A stretch of 64,000 nt of DNA from Ureibacillus manganicus DSM 26584 (GTDB lineage Bacteria > Bacillota > Bacilli > Bacillales_A > Planococcaceae): contig NZ_JPVN01000016.1 in NCBI RefSeq assembly GCF_000772945.1, positions 26,747 through 90,746 of the forward strand, read 5' to 3'. Position numbers and translations under genes: made by a program. Position 1 is the first letter of the stretch; every line of letters begins with the position of its first letter. Under the pieces are notes generated by a model. It saw only the letters and a program-made list of their open reading frames with translations, made no database searches and was not told the DNA's origin. Positions 51,442-60,717 of this stretch are shown here, piece after piece.

Positions 51442-53198
51442 TGAACGTATTTTTTAAGCTTGGCTGGTTTTTTAAAGAAAGAAAAAAGCAATATATCGTT
51501 GGACTATTAGCGCTAATGCTTGTCGCTATATTGCAATTGATTCCCCCTAAGGTAATCGGTTATACCATCGATGAAATTGGTCTAGGTACATTAACGACGA
51601 ACTCACTGCTTATGTGGGTTGGTATTATTCTTCTATCATCCCTATTAATCTATGGACTAAGGTATTTTTGGCGTTTAATGATTTTCGGTTCATCGAATTA
51701 CATGGCAATGACATTAAGGAAAAAACTGTTCCTTCATTTTTCAAAAATGAGTCCATCTTTTTATCAACAACGTCGAATTGGTGATTTAATGGCACATGCA
51801 ACAAATGACGTATCAGCTGTCCAACAAACAGCTGGTGGGGGAGTTTTAACACTTTTTGACTCTATCACCACAGGTACGTTTGTCATTCTAGCAATGGCGA
51901 TTACAATTGATTGGCGTTTAACATTAATTGCTCTAATCCCAATGCCTTTAGTTGCAATTTCTTCCACATATTATGGAAAGCTTTTACATGAACGATTCCA
52001 TATCGCGCAATCGGCCTTTTCTGATTTGAATGACAAAACTCAAGAAAGTATTACTGGGATCAAGGTCATTAAAACATTCGGACAACAAAACGAAGATATT
52101 GATGATTTCAAAAGACTTTCTAGTGAAGTCGTCTCAAAAAATATGAAAGTAGCACGTGTAGATTCATTGTTTGACCCAACTATAAGTTTAATTATTGGGA
52201 TCAGCTTCTTCTTAAGCTTAGGATTCGGCGCTAAGTTCATTGTGGAAGGGTCCATGACAATTGGAGACCTAGTTGCTTTTAATACATATCTAGGTTTGCT
52301 TGTATGGCCAATGCTTGCATTCGGAATGTTATTTAACATTATGGAAAGAGGTTCTGCATCCTATGACCGAATCGAAAGCATACTTTCTATCCCTGTAGAA
52401 ATTGAAGATAAACCTAATGCTATAAACGAGCGACCAGATGGAAATCTAATATTCAATGTGAATAAGTTTACATTCCCAGGTGATGAAAGACCAAGTTTAA
52501 AAAATGTAAATTTTGAATTAAATCGTGGAGAAACGTTAGGAATTGTTGGAAAGACAGGTTCAGGTAAAACAGCAATTCTAAAGTTGTTATTACGTGAATT
52601 TGAGGGATATGAAGGGGAAATAATCTTCGGCGGTAGAAGAATAGACGATTATCGTAAAATGCGACTTCTTGAATCAATTGGCTATGTTCCGCAAGATCAT
52701 TTCTTATTTTCGTCTTCAGTTTATAACAATATTGCTTTTACAAATCCTGATGCAGACGTTAATCAGGTTGAATATGCTGCAAGATTAGCACACATTCATG
52801 AGGATATATTACGCTTTACAGATGGTTATAAAACTGTTGTCGGAGAAAGAGGAGTATCTCTTTCAGGTGGTCAAAAACAACGAATCTCAATTGCACGAGC
52901 GCTTCTTTCTAACCCTGAGCTTTTAATATTAGATGATTCACTATCGGCTGTAGATGCAAAAACTGAAGAAGCGATTCTTGAAGCTTTAAAAGAAGAACGT
53001 TCAGATAAAACGACAATTATCACTTCACACCGTTTAAGTGCAATCCAACATGCCCATATCATCATTGTTATGCATGAAGGTAGCATTGTTGAAAAAGGAA
53101 CGCATGAAGAGTTAATGGAACTAAAAGGTCGATACTTTGAAATGTACAATCTACAACAATTAGAACAATTAGTAGAAAAGGGAGGGGAAGTTAAATGA
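51438..53198 (+). CDS. heterodimeric ABC exporter, BmrC-like subunit
   Basis: A 586-residue fused TM-ATPase protein with six TM helices and an NBD: Walker A GKTGSGKTAI, Q-loop YVPQDHF, canonical signature LSGGQKQR and Walker B LLILDDSLSAVD. Asp replaces the catalytic Glu, marking the degenerate-site subunit as in BmrC (YheI). The N terminus FFKLGWFFKERKKQY is also BmrC-like. ATG 51438 overlaps a decayed upstream frame; ATG 51441 is an alternative with better spacing from AAGGTG. It overlaps the partner gene by four bases. Multidrug export is the family role. Confidence 0.9.
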   Translation: MMNVFFKLGWFFKERKKQYIVGLLALMLVAILQLIPPKVIGYTIDEIGLGTLTTNSLLMWVGIILLSSLLIYGLRYFWRLMIFGSSNYMAMTLRKKLFLHFSKMSPSFYQQRRIGDLMAHATNDVSAVQQTAGGGVLTLFDSITTGTFVILAMAITIDWRLTLIALIPMPLVAISSTYYGKLLHERFHIAQSAFSDLNDKTQESITGIKVIKTFGQQNEDIDDFKRLSSEVVSKNMKVARVDSLFDPTISLIIGISFFLSLGFGAKFIVEGSMTIGDLVAFNTYLGLLVWPMLAFGMLFNIMERGSASYDRIESILSIPVEIEDKPNAINERPDGNLIFNVNKFTFPGDERPSLKNVNFELNRGETLGIVGKTGSGKTAILKLLLREFEGYEGEIIFGGRRIDDYRKMRLLESIGYVPQDHFLFSSSVYNNIAFTNPDADVNQVEYAARLAHIHEDILRFTDGYKTVVGERGVSLSGGQKQRISIARALLSNPELLILDDSLSAVDAKTEEAILEALKEERSDKTTIITSHRLSAIQHAHIIIVMHEGSIVEKGTHEELMELKGRYFEMYNLQQLEQLVEKGGEVK

Positions 53199-54979
53199 GT
53201 AAACAAACAGCCCTTTCAGGTAAAGAACAACGTAAAGTACTATTTCGCTTAATTCGTTATTTAGTTCCCCATAAAAAGGCAGTAGTGATAGCTTTATTAC
53301 TACTAATTCTTACTGTTACAGGGGATGTAATCGGTCCTTATTTAATTAAAGTGTTTCTAGATGACCACGTTGCTGCATTAAATTTTGACACAAATCCAAT
53401 TATCTTTTTGGCAGTATCATACATGATAATTCAAATACTTAATGTAATTATAAGTTATCTTCAACTAGTGAAATTTCAGGAGATTGCTTTAAATGTAGTA
53501 CAACAAATACGAATCGATGTTTTCTCAAAAATTCATAGGCTTGGTATGCGCTATTTTGATTCTACACCTGCTGGGTCAATTGTATCTCGTGCAACTAATG
53601 ATACAGAAGCAATTAAGGATTTATTCGTTTCTGTTTTAATCGCATATGTGCAAGCGGCATTTTTGATTACTGGTGTTTACTTCGCTATGTTCTTACTAAA
53701 TCCGATGTTGGCTTTATTCGCACTTGTACTACTACCAATCATCTTTTTAGTAATCTTTTTGTACAGAAAGTTTAGTTCAGTAGTTTACATGACAATGCGT
53801 GAAAAGTTAAGTCAACTGAATGCAAAATTGTCTGAAACACTTTCGGGTATGAATATCGTTCAAGTATTCCGTCAAGAAGATCGATTTAATGAAGAATTCA
53901 ATGAAATTAATGATCAGCATTTCCAAGCAATGATGAACAATACAAGATTAAATGCAGTGCTACTTCGTCCGGTTATTGACTTAGTCTATTTTATAGCAAT
54001 TATCCTAATACTAACGTTCTTTGGGATTACAAGTTTTAGTACAGCTGTAGAGGTTGGGATGATTTACGCCTTTATTACATATGTATCCAGATTCTTTGAT
54101 CCAATCAATCAAGTAATGGAACGTTTAGCATTTTATCAACAAGCAATTGTTGCTGCATCAAGGGTATTTGAACTTTTAGATGATCCGGAAATTGAACCGT
54201 CACAAATTGAAAGTAAAGCGGAGATTAAAGAGGGTCGTATAGAATTTAACAATGTAACGTTTAGTTATGATGGTAAAACAGATGTACTTAAAAATATCTC
54301 CTTTACAGTGAATCCTGGTGAAACCGTCGCTCTAGTAGGTCACACAGGTAGTGGAAAGAGCTCCATTATTAATCTTTTAATGAGATTTTACGAATTTGAA
54401 CAAGGTGATATCATTATCGATGGAAAATCGATTAAATCCTACAGTAAAAAAGAACTTCGGAAAAAGCTTGGGCTCGTACTTCAAGATTCGTTCCTCTTTT
54501 ACGGAACGATAGAAAGTAATATCCGGTTGTTTGATGGAAGTTTAACAGATAATGCTGTAGTAGATGCTGCGAAGTTCGTTCAAGCTGATCAATTTATTGA
54601 AAAATTACCGAACAAGTACAAACAAAAGGTAACAGAAAGAGGTTCTACGTTTTCAAGTGGTCAACGTCAACTTATAGCCTTTGCTCGTACTGTTGCAGCA
54701 AATCCCAAAATACTTATACTCGACGAAGCGACAGCTGCAATCGATACAGAAACAGAAGTGGCTATTCAACAATCATTAGAAAAGATGCGAAAAGGCCGTA
54801 CAACTATTGCAATTGCTCATCGACTTTCAACTATACAAGATGCTGAACAAATTTTAGTACTTCATCAAGGGGAAATCGTAGAGCGGGGAACACACCAGCA
54901 ATTACTAGAACAAAAAGGTTTATATCATAAAATGTATCTATTACAAAATGGAATAGTAGAAGAAAATGTTGCTAAATAA
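53195..54979 (+). CDS. heterodimeric ABC exporter, BmrD-like subunit
   Basis: A 594-residue exporter subunit: six TM helices, Walker A GHTGSGKSSI, Q-loop LVLQDSFLFYG, signature altered to FSSGQRQL, Walker B ILILDEATAAID with the catalytic Glu intact. The altered signature complements the Asp-containing Walker B of the partner, so one ATP site is degenerate and one active, as known for BmrCD-type exporters. Unlike B. subtilis BmrD, it lacks the long extracellular insertion after TM1. Starts within the partner's stop (ATGA) with GGGAGGGG upstream. Confidence 0.9.
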   Translation: MSKQTALSGKEQRKVLFRLIRYLVPHKKAVVIALLLLILTVTGDVIGPYLIKVFLDDHVAALNFDTNPIIFLAVSYMIIQILNVIISYLQLVKFQEIALNVVQQIRIDVFSKIHRLGMRYFDSTPAGSIVSRATNDTEAIKDLFVSVLIAYVQAAFLITGVYFAMFLLNPMLALFALVLLPIIFLVIFLYRKFSSVVYMTMREKLSQLNAKLSETLSGMNIVQVFRQEDRFNEEFNEINDQHFQAMMNNTRLNAVLLRPVIDLVYFIAIILILTFFGITSFSTAVEVGMIYAFITYVSRFFDPINQVMERLAFYQQAIVAASRVFELLDDPEIEPSQIESKAEIKEGRIEFNNVTFSYDGKTDVLKNISFTVNPGETVALVGHTGSGKSSIINLLMRFYEFEQGDIIIDGKSIKSYSKKELRKKLGLVLQDSFLFYGTIESNIRLFDGSLTDNAVVDAAKFVQADQFIEKLPNKYKQKVTERGSTFSSGQRQLIAFARTVAANPKILILDEATAAIDTETEVAIQQSLEKMRKGRTTIAIAHRLSTIQDAEQILVLHQGEIVERGTHQQLLEQKGLYHKMYLLQNGIVEENVAK

Positions 54980-55092
54980 TTATGATTGTTTCATAAAGAA
55001 AATGAGTGGGCTAAACTAAAACCATTTACATTGGAAAATCCCAGTACTATAATTGGTTTATTATTTTGGAATAATCATAAGAAGGTGTAAGA

Positions 55093-56013
55093 ATGACAGA
55101 AGAAAATAAAGGGATTATATATGCTATGTCTGCATATATAATTTGGGGAGCTTTTCCTTTATACTGGAAACTATTAGAACATGTTGATAGTATAGAAATA
55201 TTAATTAATAGAATTATATGGTCCTTTGTATTTACAACGTTATTCATTTTGCTAATTAAACAAAGGAAAAAGTTAATTGAAGATATAAAATCGTTGTGGA
55301 AAAATAAAAAGCTCTTCTTAGCCTTATTGTCTGCATCATTAGTAATTACTTGTAACTGGTACTTATATATTTGGGCTGTTACTCATGACCATGTCGTAGA
55401 TGCCAGTCTCGGATATTATATAAATCCTTTAATTACTGTTGTTTTTGGTATGATATTTTTCAAAGAAAAATTGTCCAAAGCTCAAATTTGTGCGGTAGCT
55501 GTAGCATTTATCGGTGTAATGGTCTTGACAATTAGTTATGGACAAATTCCATGGGTAGCATTACTTATAGCTATATCATTTGCTACTTATAGTGCATTGA
55601 AAAAGAAGATTACTTTAGATGCTACACGTGGTTTAGCTATAGAAACATTATTTATATTCCCAATAGCACTAGGATTTTATATCTATTTATGGAGTAGTAG
55701 TGAACCAGTATTATTTTCTGTTAATATAACAACAGATATTCTTCTAATATTAGGCGGCATCATAACAGCAGTTCCTTTAGTATTGTTTTCCAAAGGAGCT
55801 CAAAGAATACCACAATATTTAATAGGTTTCTTTCAATATTTTACACCAACAGTTGCTTTAATTACGGGTGTTGTGCTTTATAATGAGCCGTTTACAACGA
55901 CTGATTTTATTTCATTCACATTTATTTGGGCAGCGGTAATCATATTTGCAACTTCTACAATAACAGAAATTAGAAAACGTCATGCTGCTAAAAAAGAAGC
56001 AGTTAACGTATAG
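55093..56013 (+). CDS. rarD: RarD-type EamA-family transporter
   Basis: A 306-residue membrane protein of about ten TM helices from two EamA repeats. The start ENKGIIYAMSAYIIWGAFPL, SIEILINRIIWSFVF, WAVTHDHVVDASLGYYINPL and YFTPTVALITGVVLYNEP are characteristic of RarD. The family transports metabolites or drugs; the name comes from a chloramphenicol-sensitivity locus, but the substrate is unknown. AAGAAGG precedes ATG 55093. Monocistronic with a terminator. Confidence 0.92.
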   Translation: MTEENKGIIYAMSAYIIWGAFPLYWKLLEHVDSIEILINRIIWSFVFTTLFILLIKQRKKLIEDIKSLWKNKKLFLALLSASLVITCNWYLYIWAVTHDHVVDASLGYYINPLITVVFGMIFFKEKLSKAQICAVAVAFIGVMVLTISYGQIPWVALLIAISFATYSALKKKITLDATRGLAIETLFIFPIALGFYIYLWSSSEPVLFSVNITTDILLILGGIITAVPLVLFSKGAQRIPQYLIGFFQYFTPTVALITGVVLYNEPFTTTDFISFTFIWAAVIIFATSTITEIRKRHAAKKEAVNV

Positions 56014-56031
56014 TTAGATTATTTTGCTTTT

Positions 56032-56069
56032 GGACTGATGAGAAATGACATTCAAATCAGTCCTTTTTT
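56032..56069 (+). terminator. intrinsic terminator of rarD
   Basis: GGACTGAT (56032-56039) pairs perfectly with ATCAGTCC (56056-56063), followed by TTTTTT. Confidence 0.9.
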
Positions 56070-56245
56070 ATACAAAAATACCCTAGAAAAGTTATTTTAT
56101 GATAAACTATTTATTACAATATATGTATTTAGCAATTTAAAATAGAGATTTCATTATTTCGTCATAAATTGTTCATAGTTAAAGTCAACGCTTTTTTTAG
56201 TAAAGTTTGATACTATAGAGACATTAATAGTAAGGAGCGGTAAAT

Positions 56246-56956
56246 ATGGGAACAGATATTAATGTCTTTTTTGCTTTCGGTGCAGGATTTTTAAGTTTTA
56301 TTTCTCCCTGTACATTACCTCTATATCCAGCTTTTTTATCTTATATTACCGGTATGAGTTATAACGAGTTAAAAGATGAAAAAGGAATGCTACAAAAACG
56401 TGCAATTTTACATACACTATTCTTTTTGTTAGGATTTTCAATTATTTTTATTGCAATCGGATTTGGTGCAACTATTTTTAAAGATATTTTTGTAAACTAT
56501 GAGGATTTAATAAGACAAGTTGGAGCTATCCTAATTGTTGTATTTGGATTAATGATTGTAGGATTATTACAAGTTGACTTCTTAATGAAGGATCGTAAAT
56601 TTGAATTTAAAAATAGACCATCAGGTTATTTCGGGTCGGTTTTAATCGGTTTAGCATTTGCTGCAGGTTGGACACCATGTACAGGGCCAATATTAGCATC
56701 AATTATATTATTAGCTTCATCGAATCCTGGCTCTGGTATTTGGTACATGCTTGCATACTATTTCGGATTTGCAATACCATTCTTTGTGTTATCATTTTTC
56801 ATTTCTAGACTTGGATGGATTCGCAAAAATAGTGGCAAGATCGTTAAAGTTGGTGGATGGATCATGATCGCAGTAGGTATTTTATTATTCTTTGATGGAC
56901 TTACCTACATCATTCGAGTATTAACACCTATTTTTGGTGGATTTACAGGATTCTAA
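56246..56956 (+). CDS. ccdA: cytochrome c biogenesis protein CcdA
   Basis: A 236-residue, six-helix thiol-disulphide transporter. The two redox cysteines are in [16 protein letters not shown] near residue 23 and [14 protein letters not shown] near residue 143, each flanked by Pro as in CcdA. It carries reducing power from thioredoxin across the membrane for cytochrome c maturation and for spore synthesis. It is followed by a CheY-like gene and ccdC, as in the B. subtilis ccdA-yneI-yneJ cluster. GGAG precedes ATG 56246. Confidence 0.95.
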   Translation: MGTDINVFFAFGAGFLSFISPCTLPLYPAFLSYITGMSYNELKDEKGMLQKRAILHTLFFLLGFSIIFIAIGFGATIFKDIFVNYEDLIRQVGAILIVVFGLMIVGLLQVDFLMKDRKFEFKNRPSGYFGSVLIGLAFAAGWTPCTGPILASIILLASSNPGSGIWYMLAYYFGFAIPFFVLSFFISRLGWIRKNSGKIVKVGGWIMIAVGILLFFDGLTYIIRVLTPIFGGFTGF

Positions 56957-56985
56957 ATGTGTTTAAGTGAGAGGGAATGAATTGT

Positions 56986-57345
56986 ATGCCAACAGTATTA
57001 GTTGTAGATGATGCGTTATTTATGAGAACAGCAGTTGGAAATATGTTTAAAGAATGGGGATTTGAAGTAAACGTTGCCACGACTGGGAAAGAAGCAGTTG
57101 AACTTTATGAACAATTGCAACCTGACATTGTGACAATGGATATTACAATGCCTGTTATGTCGGGACTAGAAGCAGTTAAGCAAATCATTCCCCGTTTTCC
57201 TGAAGCTAAAATTATTATGATTACGGCTTTAGGACAACAAAGAATTATTGTTGAGGCACTTGAAAATGGTGCAAAGGATTTTATTACGAAGCCATTCGAT
57301 TCAACACAGCTCAAAATGGTTGTCGATAATATTTTAGGAGTATAA
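56986..57345 (+). CDS. stand-alone response-regulator receiver domain, YneI/CcdB-like
   Basis: A 119-residue CheY-like protein: acidic pair VVDDALF, phosphorylated Asp in DIVTMDITMPVMSG near residue 52, Thr in IIMITALGQQ and Lys in DFITKPFDS. It has no output domain. ATG 56986 is preferred; ATG 56977 directly abuts the GAGGGA site. In B. subtilis the corresponding gene yneI lies between ccdA and ccdC; its partner kinase and role are unclear. A terminator follows. Confidence 0.9.
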   Translation: MPTVLVVDDALFMRTAVGNMFKEWGFEVNVATTGKEAVELYEQLQPDIVTMDITMPVMSGLEAVKQIIPRFPEAKIIMITALGQQRIIVEALENGAKDFITKPFDSTQLKMVVDNILGV

Positions 57346-57365
57346 TGTAGAAATGCATTTAAGAT

Positions 57366-57392
57366 CCTGCCAAATCCAGGCAGGGTTTTTTT
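57366..57392 (+). terminator. intrinsic terminator after the receiver-domain gene
   Basis: CCTGCC (57366-57371) pairs with GGCAGG (57379-57384), followed by GTTTTTTT. Confidence 0.85.
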
Positions 57393-57561
57393 ATGAAAAA
57401 GAGTAACATAAATAATAATAAGCTAAAAATATCCATTTATAGGTCAGGTTTTTTAATATTAAGGTGTTATTCCATTAACATAAAGGCTTCAAGTGGTAAT
57501 TTCTAAAAAAAATCGTTATGATAGAACAGAAATAAGTAGAAGATTCGAGAGGAGGGATTCT

Positions 57562-58053
57562 ATGTTCGCCAATATACCTTCTCAATATTTGGTAGTAGGT
57601 TCAACAGTCATGGCTATCTTTATGGGGACCGTGATTATGTTTGCAAGAATGCGTTCACAGAAAAAACCAGTAAATCCTAAAAAGTTATTAATTCCTCCTA
57701 TTGCCATGTCAACAGGTGCACTGATGTTTATTTTCGAAGAATTTCGGATAACTCCATTACAAATTTTAGAAGCTGTAAGTATAGGCTTTTTATTTTCTAT
57801 CATTTTAATTGCAACTTCTAAGTTTGAAATCAGAGATAATGATATTTATATGAAGCGATCAAAAGCATTTTTCTTTATTTTGATAGGACTTTTAGTTGGG
57901 CGAATATTACTAAAATTATTCCTTTCCGAATCCTTTGATGTTGGGGAATTAGCAGGAATGTTTTGGACTCTAGCATTTGCAATGCTTTGGCCATGGAGAA
58001 TTGCTATGCTTGTACAATATATTAAGCTTAAAAAACGACTAACTACTGCATAA
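57562..58053 (+). CDS. ccdC: CcdC-family membrane protein (YneJ-like)
   Basis: A 163-residue protein with four hydrophobic helices. The segment RMRSQKKPVNPKKLLIPPIA, EEFRITPLQILEA, the RDNDIYMKRSKAFF loop and MLWPWRIAM are characteristic of the CcdC/YneJ family. It lies downstream of ccdA as in B. subtilis, though deletion there shows little effect on cytochrome c. ATG 57562 follows GGAGGG by five bases; a longer frame starting at 57493 lacks support. Confidence 0.9.
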   Translation: MFANIPSQYLVVGSTVMAIFMGTVIMFARMRSQKKPVNPKKLLIPPIAMSTGALMFIFEEFRITPLQILEAVSIGFLFSIILIATSKFEIRDNDIYMKRSKAFFFILIGLLVGRILLKLFLSESFDVGELAGMFWTLAFAMLWPWRIAMLVQYIKLKKRLTTA

Positions 58054-58059
58054 AAAAGA

Positions 58060-58100
58060 GGATTAGTTTTTGAAGTCAAACTTCAAAACTAATCCCTTTT
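58060..58100. terminator. bidirectional terminator between ccdC and yneK-like genes
   Basis: GGATTAGTTTT (58060-58070) and AAAACTAATCC (58085-58095) pair perfectly, with an inner GAAG/CTTC stem, between convergent genes. Confidence 0.88.
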
Positions 58101-58105
58101 TCCAT

Positions 58106-58534
58106 TCAATCGAAAAGATGTTCGTATTGAGATAGATCAATACTCATTTCTTCACATTTTTTACGTAAAAACTTATGATCACGTTTTGGTGTTGCTTGAA
58201 TATATCCACGGATAATAATATCATTTGAAATTTCCTTCGCACGTTCTTCCAGTGCAAGTTGTCCAATTTTCCCCGCAATCTTTTCCTTTGCTACTTGTCG
58301 GAATAGTTCTGGTACAGGACTTACTAATTCATTTAATAGTTCCTTCGCTTCTTTACCCCATAAATTGACCGTTTTTTTAATATAGTAGTTTTGCCAATCG
58401 AGATCTGACCATCCGTCTTGTTTTGGTAATGCTTTTAAAAACTTGCGGAACATAAAAAACCCGCCAATGCCCATCATAACCGGCAGAGTTATTACCCAAA
58501 ACAATATAAACCACATAAACCAACCTTCTAACAA
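58106..58534 (-). CDS. DUF2621 membrane protein, YneK-like
   Basis: A 142-residue protein starting at TTG 58532-58534 with GAGGTGA upstream, giving MLEGWFMWFILFW as in homologues; an upstream ATG at 58606 adds 24 unlikely residues. One TM segment (about residues 5-27) is followed by a cytoplasmic part with WGKEAKELLNELVSPVPELF and ATPKRDHKFL. B. subtilis yneK also adjoins the ccd genes. Function unknown. Confidence 0.82.
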   Translation of the reverse strand: MLEGWFMWFILFWVITLPVMMGIGGFFMFRKFLKALPKQDGWSDLDWQNYYIKKTVNLWGKEAKELLNELVSPVPELFRQVAKEKIAGKIGQLALEERAKEISNDIIIRGYIQATPKRDHKFLRKKCEEMSIDLSQYEHLFD

Positions 58535-58726
58535 AACCTTCACCTCATTAATCTCACAATTATGAATACCTGAAAGTATTCCTCCATTAATTTGAGATAT
58601 TTGCAATGTTCAAGTAACTAACTTAATCACTATCTATCATTATAAAAGGATTTAAAAAATATTTCACTAGTAATGTCTCTTTTCCCCCTCGAACTCACTA
58701 TATAAATAGGTGAAGGGGGTGAGAGA

Positions 58727-58945
58727 ATGGCAACTTACAATTTCGAAGAAGCTAATTTAAAACTTCTTTTTGAAACTGGACTTGATGAGTTTGGTAAGCC
58801 TCTAGTAACAACTAAAACATATCGTAATGTTCGGAACAATGTAGAGGTGGAAAAAATTGCTTCAGTAGCCCAAGCAATTGCAAGTTTATCAAAATATCCA
58901 TTGCACCAAGCAAAAAAATCAAAAACAGAAACAATCAAATTCTAA
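58727..58945 (+). CDS. DUF1659 small protein
   Basis: A 72-residue protein with the DUF1659 pattern: ANLKLLFETGLDEFGKPLVTTKTYRN (conserved core around residues 9-34) and the late helix EKIASVAQAIASLSKYP. AAGGGGGTG precedes ATG 58727. It forms a triad with DUF2922 and YvrJ genes downstream, a conserved arrangement of small proteins in Bacillales. Function unknown. Confidence 0.88.
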   Translation: MATYNFEEANLKLLFETGLDEFGKPLVTTKTYRNVRNNVEVEKIASVAQAIASLSKYPLHQAKKSKTETIKF

Positions 58946-58967
58946 TTAAGTAAGGAGGGAAATTGAA

Positions 58968-59186
58968 ATGGCATTAACATTAGAAATGAAGTTTAATCTC
59001 GAAAATGGTAAAACACTCACACTATCCGTTAGCGAGCCGAAAGAAAATATTACTCCAGCTGAGGTCGTAACGGCTATGCAAACAATTATTGACCAAGATG
59101 TGTTTCATAGTGAGGGTTATGCCATTATAGGAATTAATCAAGCTCGAATAGTAGAAAGAAATGTGTCAGAACTTGAATTAGTCTAA
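58968..59186 (+). CDS. DUF2922 small protein
   Basis: A 72-residue protein matching DUF2922: LTLEMKFNLENGKTLTLSV, SEPKENITPAEVVTAMQTII and a C-terminal segment with AIIGINQARIVER. It lies 22 nt after DUF1659 with AAGGAGGG upstream. Predicted structure is a short alpha/beta fold. No function is known. A terminator at 59219-59256 separates it from the third member of the triad. Confidence 0.88.
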   Translation: MALTLEMKFNLENGKTLTLSVSEPKENITPAEVVTAMQTIIDQDVFHSEGYAIIGINQARIVERNVSELELV

Positions 59187-59218
59187 TCAATCTTTAACGC
59201 AATAACATTTCAGGATTT

Positions 59219-59256
59219 TGCCGACATCGTCTTTTGAAGATAATGTCGGCATTTTC
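59219..59256 (+). terminator. terminator or attenuator between DUF2922 and YvrJ genes
   Basis: TGCCGACAT (59219-59227) pairs perfectly with ATGTCGGCA (59243-59251), followed by TTTTC. It may allow partial read-through to the YvrJ gene 34 nt downstream. Confidence 0.8.
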
Positions 59257-59284
59257 ATTAGTAATTCAAAAGGGAGGAAGGAAG

Positions 59285-59410
59285 TTGGAAGAATTCGTTT
59301 TGTTAATTCAAGAAATAGGATTTCCAATAGTGGTTTCATTCTATTTACTATATCGAATTGAAACAAAATTAGAAGCAATCCATACTGCCATTATTGGAAT
59401 GAATGATTAG
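59285..59410 (+). CDS. YvrJ-family small membrane protein
   Basis: A 41-residue protein with a TTG start and GGGAGGAAGG upstream. It begins MEEFVLLIQEIGFPIVVSFY and has a single TM helix followed by LLYRIETKLEAIHTAI, the YvrJ pattern. It completes the DUF1659-DUF2922-YvrJ triad; function is unknown. It is too short to appear in many automatic annotations. Confidence 0.8.
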   Translation: MEEFVLLIQEIGFPIVVSFYLLYRIETKLEAIHTAIIGMND

Positions 59411-59516
59411 TTTGTGAATTGTATTTCACAAATTTGTTAATATTATGTCACTTCAAAGATTGTACATGAATCATGATTTTCGTTAAGATGGAAGTAGTTA
59501 ATAGGGAGTTGATGAA

Positions 59517-60131
59517 ATGAAAAAAAGATTAAGCAGTCTTTTCGTAATCATGATAGTTGCTACGATCCTGGGGGCATGTAGTAATTACAAATTTAAACCA
59601 GATGTAAATTATCCAATTGAAGATTTTACTATGACAGACCATCGAGGCAATACAGTGACATTAGAAGATTTTAAAGGCGAACCGTGGCTTGCTATGTTCA
59701 TCTTCACAAATTGTACGACTGTTTGTCCACCAATGACATTTAATATGACAGAAATACAATCCAATTTAATTGAACGTGGTGTGGAAGATTATAAGATCGT
59801 TGCATTTTCTGTTGATCCAGAATTCGATACACCTGAAGTTCTTACAAATTATTTAAGTCTATACCCAGTACCTGATGATTCGAAATGGCATTTACTCACT
59901 GGTTATGATCAAACTTTTATTGAACAGTTTGCACTTGATTCATTCAAAACATTAGTTAAAAAACCAGCGGATGGTGGCGAAGTAATGCACATGGTTACTT
60001 TCCATCTTGTTGACGAAAAAGGCACATTAGTGAAAAACTATTCAGGTTACTCTGAAGCTGAAGGTGGAGTGCCTTTTGATACAATCGCAATTGATATAAA
60101 AACGTTAATAGAAGATCGATTAGGTAAATAA
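59517..60131 (+). CDS. SCO1/SenC-family copper-thiol lipoprotein
   Basis: A 204-residue lipoprotein (lipobox Gly-Ala-Cys, Cys21) with a thioredoxin fold. Copper ligands are visible as Cys66 and Cys70 in FTNCTTVCPP and His158 in VMHMVTFHLVD, matching the CxxxC-plus-His site of Sco/YpmQ. Sco delivers copper to or reduces the CuA site of cytochrome c oxidase. GGGAG precedes the ATG. It is monocistronic and ends in a strong terminator. Confidence 0.93.
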   Translation: MKKRLSSLFVIMIVATILGACSNYKFKPDVNYPIEDFTMTDHRGNTVTLEDFKGEPWLAMFIFTNCTTVCPPMTFNMTEIQSNLIERGVEDYKIVAFSVDPEFDTPEVLTNYLSLYPVPDDSKWHLLTGYDQTFIEQFALDSFKTLVKKPADGGEVMHMVTFHLVDEKGTLVKNYSGYSEAEGGVPFDTIAIDIKTLIEDRLGK

Positions 60132-60133
60132 TA

Positions 60134-60173
60134 AAAAGCTAGCAAGGTAAATTTCCTTGTTAGCTTTTTTACT
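60134..60173 (+). terminator. intrinsic terminator of the sco gene
   Basis: AAAAGCTAGCAAGG (60134-60147) pairs with CCTTGTTAGCTTTT (60155-60168) with one G-T pair, ending in a T-run. Confidence 0.9.
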
Positions 60174-60228
60174 TATAAATTTCTACTTTTGTTAAATACT
60201 ATTAAGGAATGATGAAGGAGGTTAAATT

Positions 60229-60663
60229 ATGAAAACAGTTTCAGAAATTATGACAAAAAATGTACAGTTTTGTACAACTCATGAATCCTTAACAACAGCC
60301 GCTAAAATTATGAGAGATGTGGACTGTGGTTCTGTTCCTGTATGTGATTCTAACAGAGTAATTGGGATGATTACGGATCGTGACATCGTCATTAAATGTA
60401 TTGCTGAAGGAAATGATGCTAGTCAAGTACATTGTCATGATGTGATGACACATGATGTGGTAACATGTTCTCCCGATACAGATGTTCATGAATGTGCAAG
60501 ATTAATGGCACAACATCAAATTCGACGTATCCCAGTTGTAGATGATAACGGAAATCTTATGGGGATATGTGCAATTGGTGACCTAGCACAAGAAAATATT
60601 TTCGTGAACGAAGCTGGGGAAGCGTTAAGTGATATTTCAGAACCAGATAAATATCGACATTAA
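60229..60663 (+). CDS. CBS-domain protein
   Basis: A 144-residue protein of two CBS repeats: VSEIMTKNVQFCTTHESL and DRDIVIKCIAEG (repeat 1), DVMTHDVVTCSPDTDVHECA and IRRIPVVDDNGNLMGICAIGDL (repeat 2). Stand-alone CBS pairs bind adenine nucleotides and act as energy or stress sensors; in B. subtilis YhcV and YlbB are comparable. AAGGAGG precedes ATG 60229. The target is unknown. Confidence 0.92.
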   Translation: MKTVSEIMTKNVQFCTTHESLTTAAKIMRDVDCGSVPVCDSNRVIGMITDRDIVIKCIAEGNDASQVHCHDVMTHDVVTCSPDTDVHECARLMAQHQIRRIPVVDDNGNLMGICAIGDLAQENIFVNEAGEALSDISEPDKYRH

Positions 60664-60670
60664 CATTAAA

Positions 60671-60710
60671 AAAACCGCTTGGTGCCTAATATATGGCGCC
60701 AAGCGGTTTT
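60671..60710. terminator. bidirectional terminator between the CBS and metI genes
   Basis: AAAACCGCTTGGTGCC (60671-60686) pairs with GGCGCCAAGCGGTTTT (60695-60710) with one G-T pair between convergent genes. Confidence 0.93.
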
Positions 60711-60717
60711 CTAATGG

